NCBI GenBank assembly: GCA_964036315.1
Contig: OZ038517.1
Coordinates: forward strand, 54,431,788 to 54,495,787
Origin: Acanthosepion esculentum
Lineage: Eukaryota; Mollusca; Cephalopoda; Sepiida; Sepiidae
Direction: 5' to 3'
Length of the DNA stretch: 64,000 nt
Below, piece after piece: positions 62,635-64,000 of this stretch. Positions within the stretch are counted from its first letter, which is position 1. Each line of letters starts with the position of its first letter. The notes beneath the pieces are model-generated. The model was not told the origin of the DNA. It saw only the letters and a list, made by a program, of their open reading frames with translations, and ran no database searches. The translations under genes were made by a program, and so were the position numbers.

Positions 62635-62885
62635 GCTCATATCTGACTCCATTTGCTGTACAAAAAGTCTATCCTGCCACTGAAGGTGACTTTGATCCCT
62701 GAACTGTGTTTGAATTTCATAGTTGTGTTGTCATATCCCGCTATGGCAACAGAAAACAATTTTGAGCAAAATTAACAATAAGGATACTGCAATTAAGAGG
62801 CCTTGAAAAAGAACACAGTGGAAAGGGAAGTAATATTAATAATGCAGAAGGCTAAAGGTTAACTATATTGTATTACTGCAGAAAG
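62635..62885 (+). repeat. Dispersed repeat, inverse copy of 26130-26400
   Basis: See the counterpart. The frame at 62514-62702 runs from a LINE tail into this repeat and is not supported. Confidence 0.65.
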
Positions 62886-63025
62886 TAATGGCTACCAACT
62901 GCAGCTATTCCCTGCCAAATCAACCATTAATTGAAAAGAGTCATGATCACCCAAGTATGCTTCAGACATGACACCTAAAGAAGGAACATTGTATTAGTAT
63001 ATTTTATATTTAAATTTTTTAAATA

Positions 63026-63105
63026 TTAGGTTGGTGCAAAAATAATGTCGTTTTCTCACATATGTTACTTATGTAAATAACGACATTATTTTTGCACCAA
63101 CCTAA
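63026..63105. mobile_element. 80-bp palindromic mariner MITE (MADE1-like)
   Basis: Starts TTAGGTTGGTGCAAAAATAA and ends with its exact inverse, TTATTTTTGCACCAACCTAA. Arms of about 30 bases surround a short loop, and TA duplications lie at 63024-63025 and 63106-63107. TTAGGTTGGTGCAAAA is the terminal repeat of irritans-group mariners (human MADE1 is also 80 bp). The transcript would be a microRNA-like hairpin. Confidence 0.9.
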
Positions 63106-63109
63106 TATT

Positions 63110-64000
63110 ACACAAAACATGATGAAGTGGTATTTTTAAAAAATATATTTTGCCAAACTGAAATAACCTCCACATATTGAGTCATATGAAACACTGTGCA
63201 ACTTGTGTTGCATAAATATCATCAGAGGTGCTAATAGGTGTGCATCCTGCATCCCTGGCACACAAAAATCTTAAAGGACACACTAACTTTCCCATTTGTG
63301 CATCCCAGGGATGTGACTAAAGTTAACCATGAAAAGCGATACATTGCACATGTCCGGTCAAATACTTTTTACTAGTTCTTCCTTTCTTTCACTTACTCTT
63401 TCCTTCTTTCATTGGGCAGAGGGGGGCATGAGACAGACATTAATGGGGCCTTACCAGAAACTTTCTTCGTTTGTTGTTTTTTAAATTTATTTGATACACC
63501 TGAACTCACTAAAATTGCTTTACATACTTTTATTTTAAATTGATTCAACTGAAAAAAAAATAAAATAAAAAAAACCTTGTTCTGTCATAATTCTCAAAAC
63601 AAAAAATAGTTAATTGAACTGTAATTAAGTGTAAATACTGTTTTTGCTTTGAATTTATTAATTAAAAAAAAAAAAAAAAAAAAAAAATCAAATTGTTCTG
63701 TCAATTTTAAGTTATTCGGCAAGATTAAAATTGTTTTTTGGGACAATGGTCAAAAAGAAAAGAAAATTAACCTGTAGCTGTAACACCAAAATTTATTAAG
63801 AAACTGTAGTTGGGACCTATTTAATTTCCCAGGAAGGCACCCAAATCACCACCTGTGGGTCCCAGGTATTCACTACATTAAAAATCTATCAGCGTCAGTG
63901 GCCATACCAATTATTCTGAAACTTTGAGAAACTCATAATTAAAATAGCCTTATCAATCATATATTGTCTTTATAAAGATGCTACATACATTTAAACAGGA
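63110..64000. other. Unassigned sequence, DRG1 first intron expected
   Basis: AT-rich with a poly-A run at 63664-63687. I looked on the minus strand for the missing DRG1 first exon (MSSTLAKIAEIEAE-like) and did not see one. Confidence 0.45.

Noticed and set aside
63455..63475. GTAAGG-type donor as the end of the missing DRG1 first exon
   Set aside because: The minus-strand sequence before it does not encode the conserved LAKIAEIEAE segment in any frame.

Overview
The window is animal nuclear DNA: AT-rich, intron-rich and dense in transposable elements. It is most likely from a lophotrochozoan mollusc, and I favour a cephalopod. The reasons are very long (TA)n tracts, tRNA-headed SINEs, many 5'-truncated non-LTR (LINE) 3' ends and 1-9 kb introns. 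The species call is an inference from repeat style.

One cellular protein-coding gene is clear: DRG1, the developmentally regulated GTP-binding protein 1. It is on the minus strand, with eight coding exons from 61032 down to the stop at 29879. All seven introns inside the window have GT-AG ends, and the joined exons give 352 residues carrying every GTPase motif and the TGS domain. Only about the first 14 residues are missing; they should lie on an exon beyond 64000. The introns (1.2-9 kb) are filled with LINE tails, mariner, hAT and SINE relics.

The left part (1-29 kb) has no recognisable host gene. From left to right it holds: an RT-like relic (0.7-0.9 kb); a hAT MITE (2.5-3.1 kb); a Tigger-like MITE (3.2-3.4 kb); a repeat pair carrying hammerhead-ribozyme motifs (4.3-5.2 kb); a TCTA/TA minisatellite (5.7-6.6 kb); a SINE and a piggyBac-type MITE (7.1-7.6 kb); an exact 105-bp tandem array made from a LINE reverse transcriptase (8.26-9.35 kb); a hAT MITE (9.4-9.8 kb); TA blocks and T-rich degenerate repeats (10.7-13.3 kb); LINE relics; several fold-back elements flanked by (TA)n (14.4-16.7 and 23.6-24.3 kb); two more LINE-derived tandem arrays (18.4-19.2 and 20.0-21.3 kb); and mariner, SINE and LINE fragments up to 29 kb.

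The most unusual signal is a short motif recurring in at least a dozen unrelated-looking repeats on both strands: CTGANGA, usually one extra base, a 3-6 bp hairpin stem, GAA, then a short palindrome. This is the layout of a type I hammerhead ribozyme. One copy (4714-4769, minus) matches the canonical core without the extra base. Many copies abut (TA)n tracts or sit at the ends of fold-back elements. Other notable items are two 5S-rRNA-like units joined to a tRNA-like SINE (44.6-45.0 kb), a hAT element nested inside a LINE RNase H region (48.8-49.8 kb), and an 80-bp MADE1-like palindromic mariner MITE (63.0-63.1 kb).
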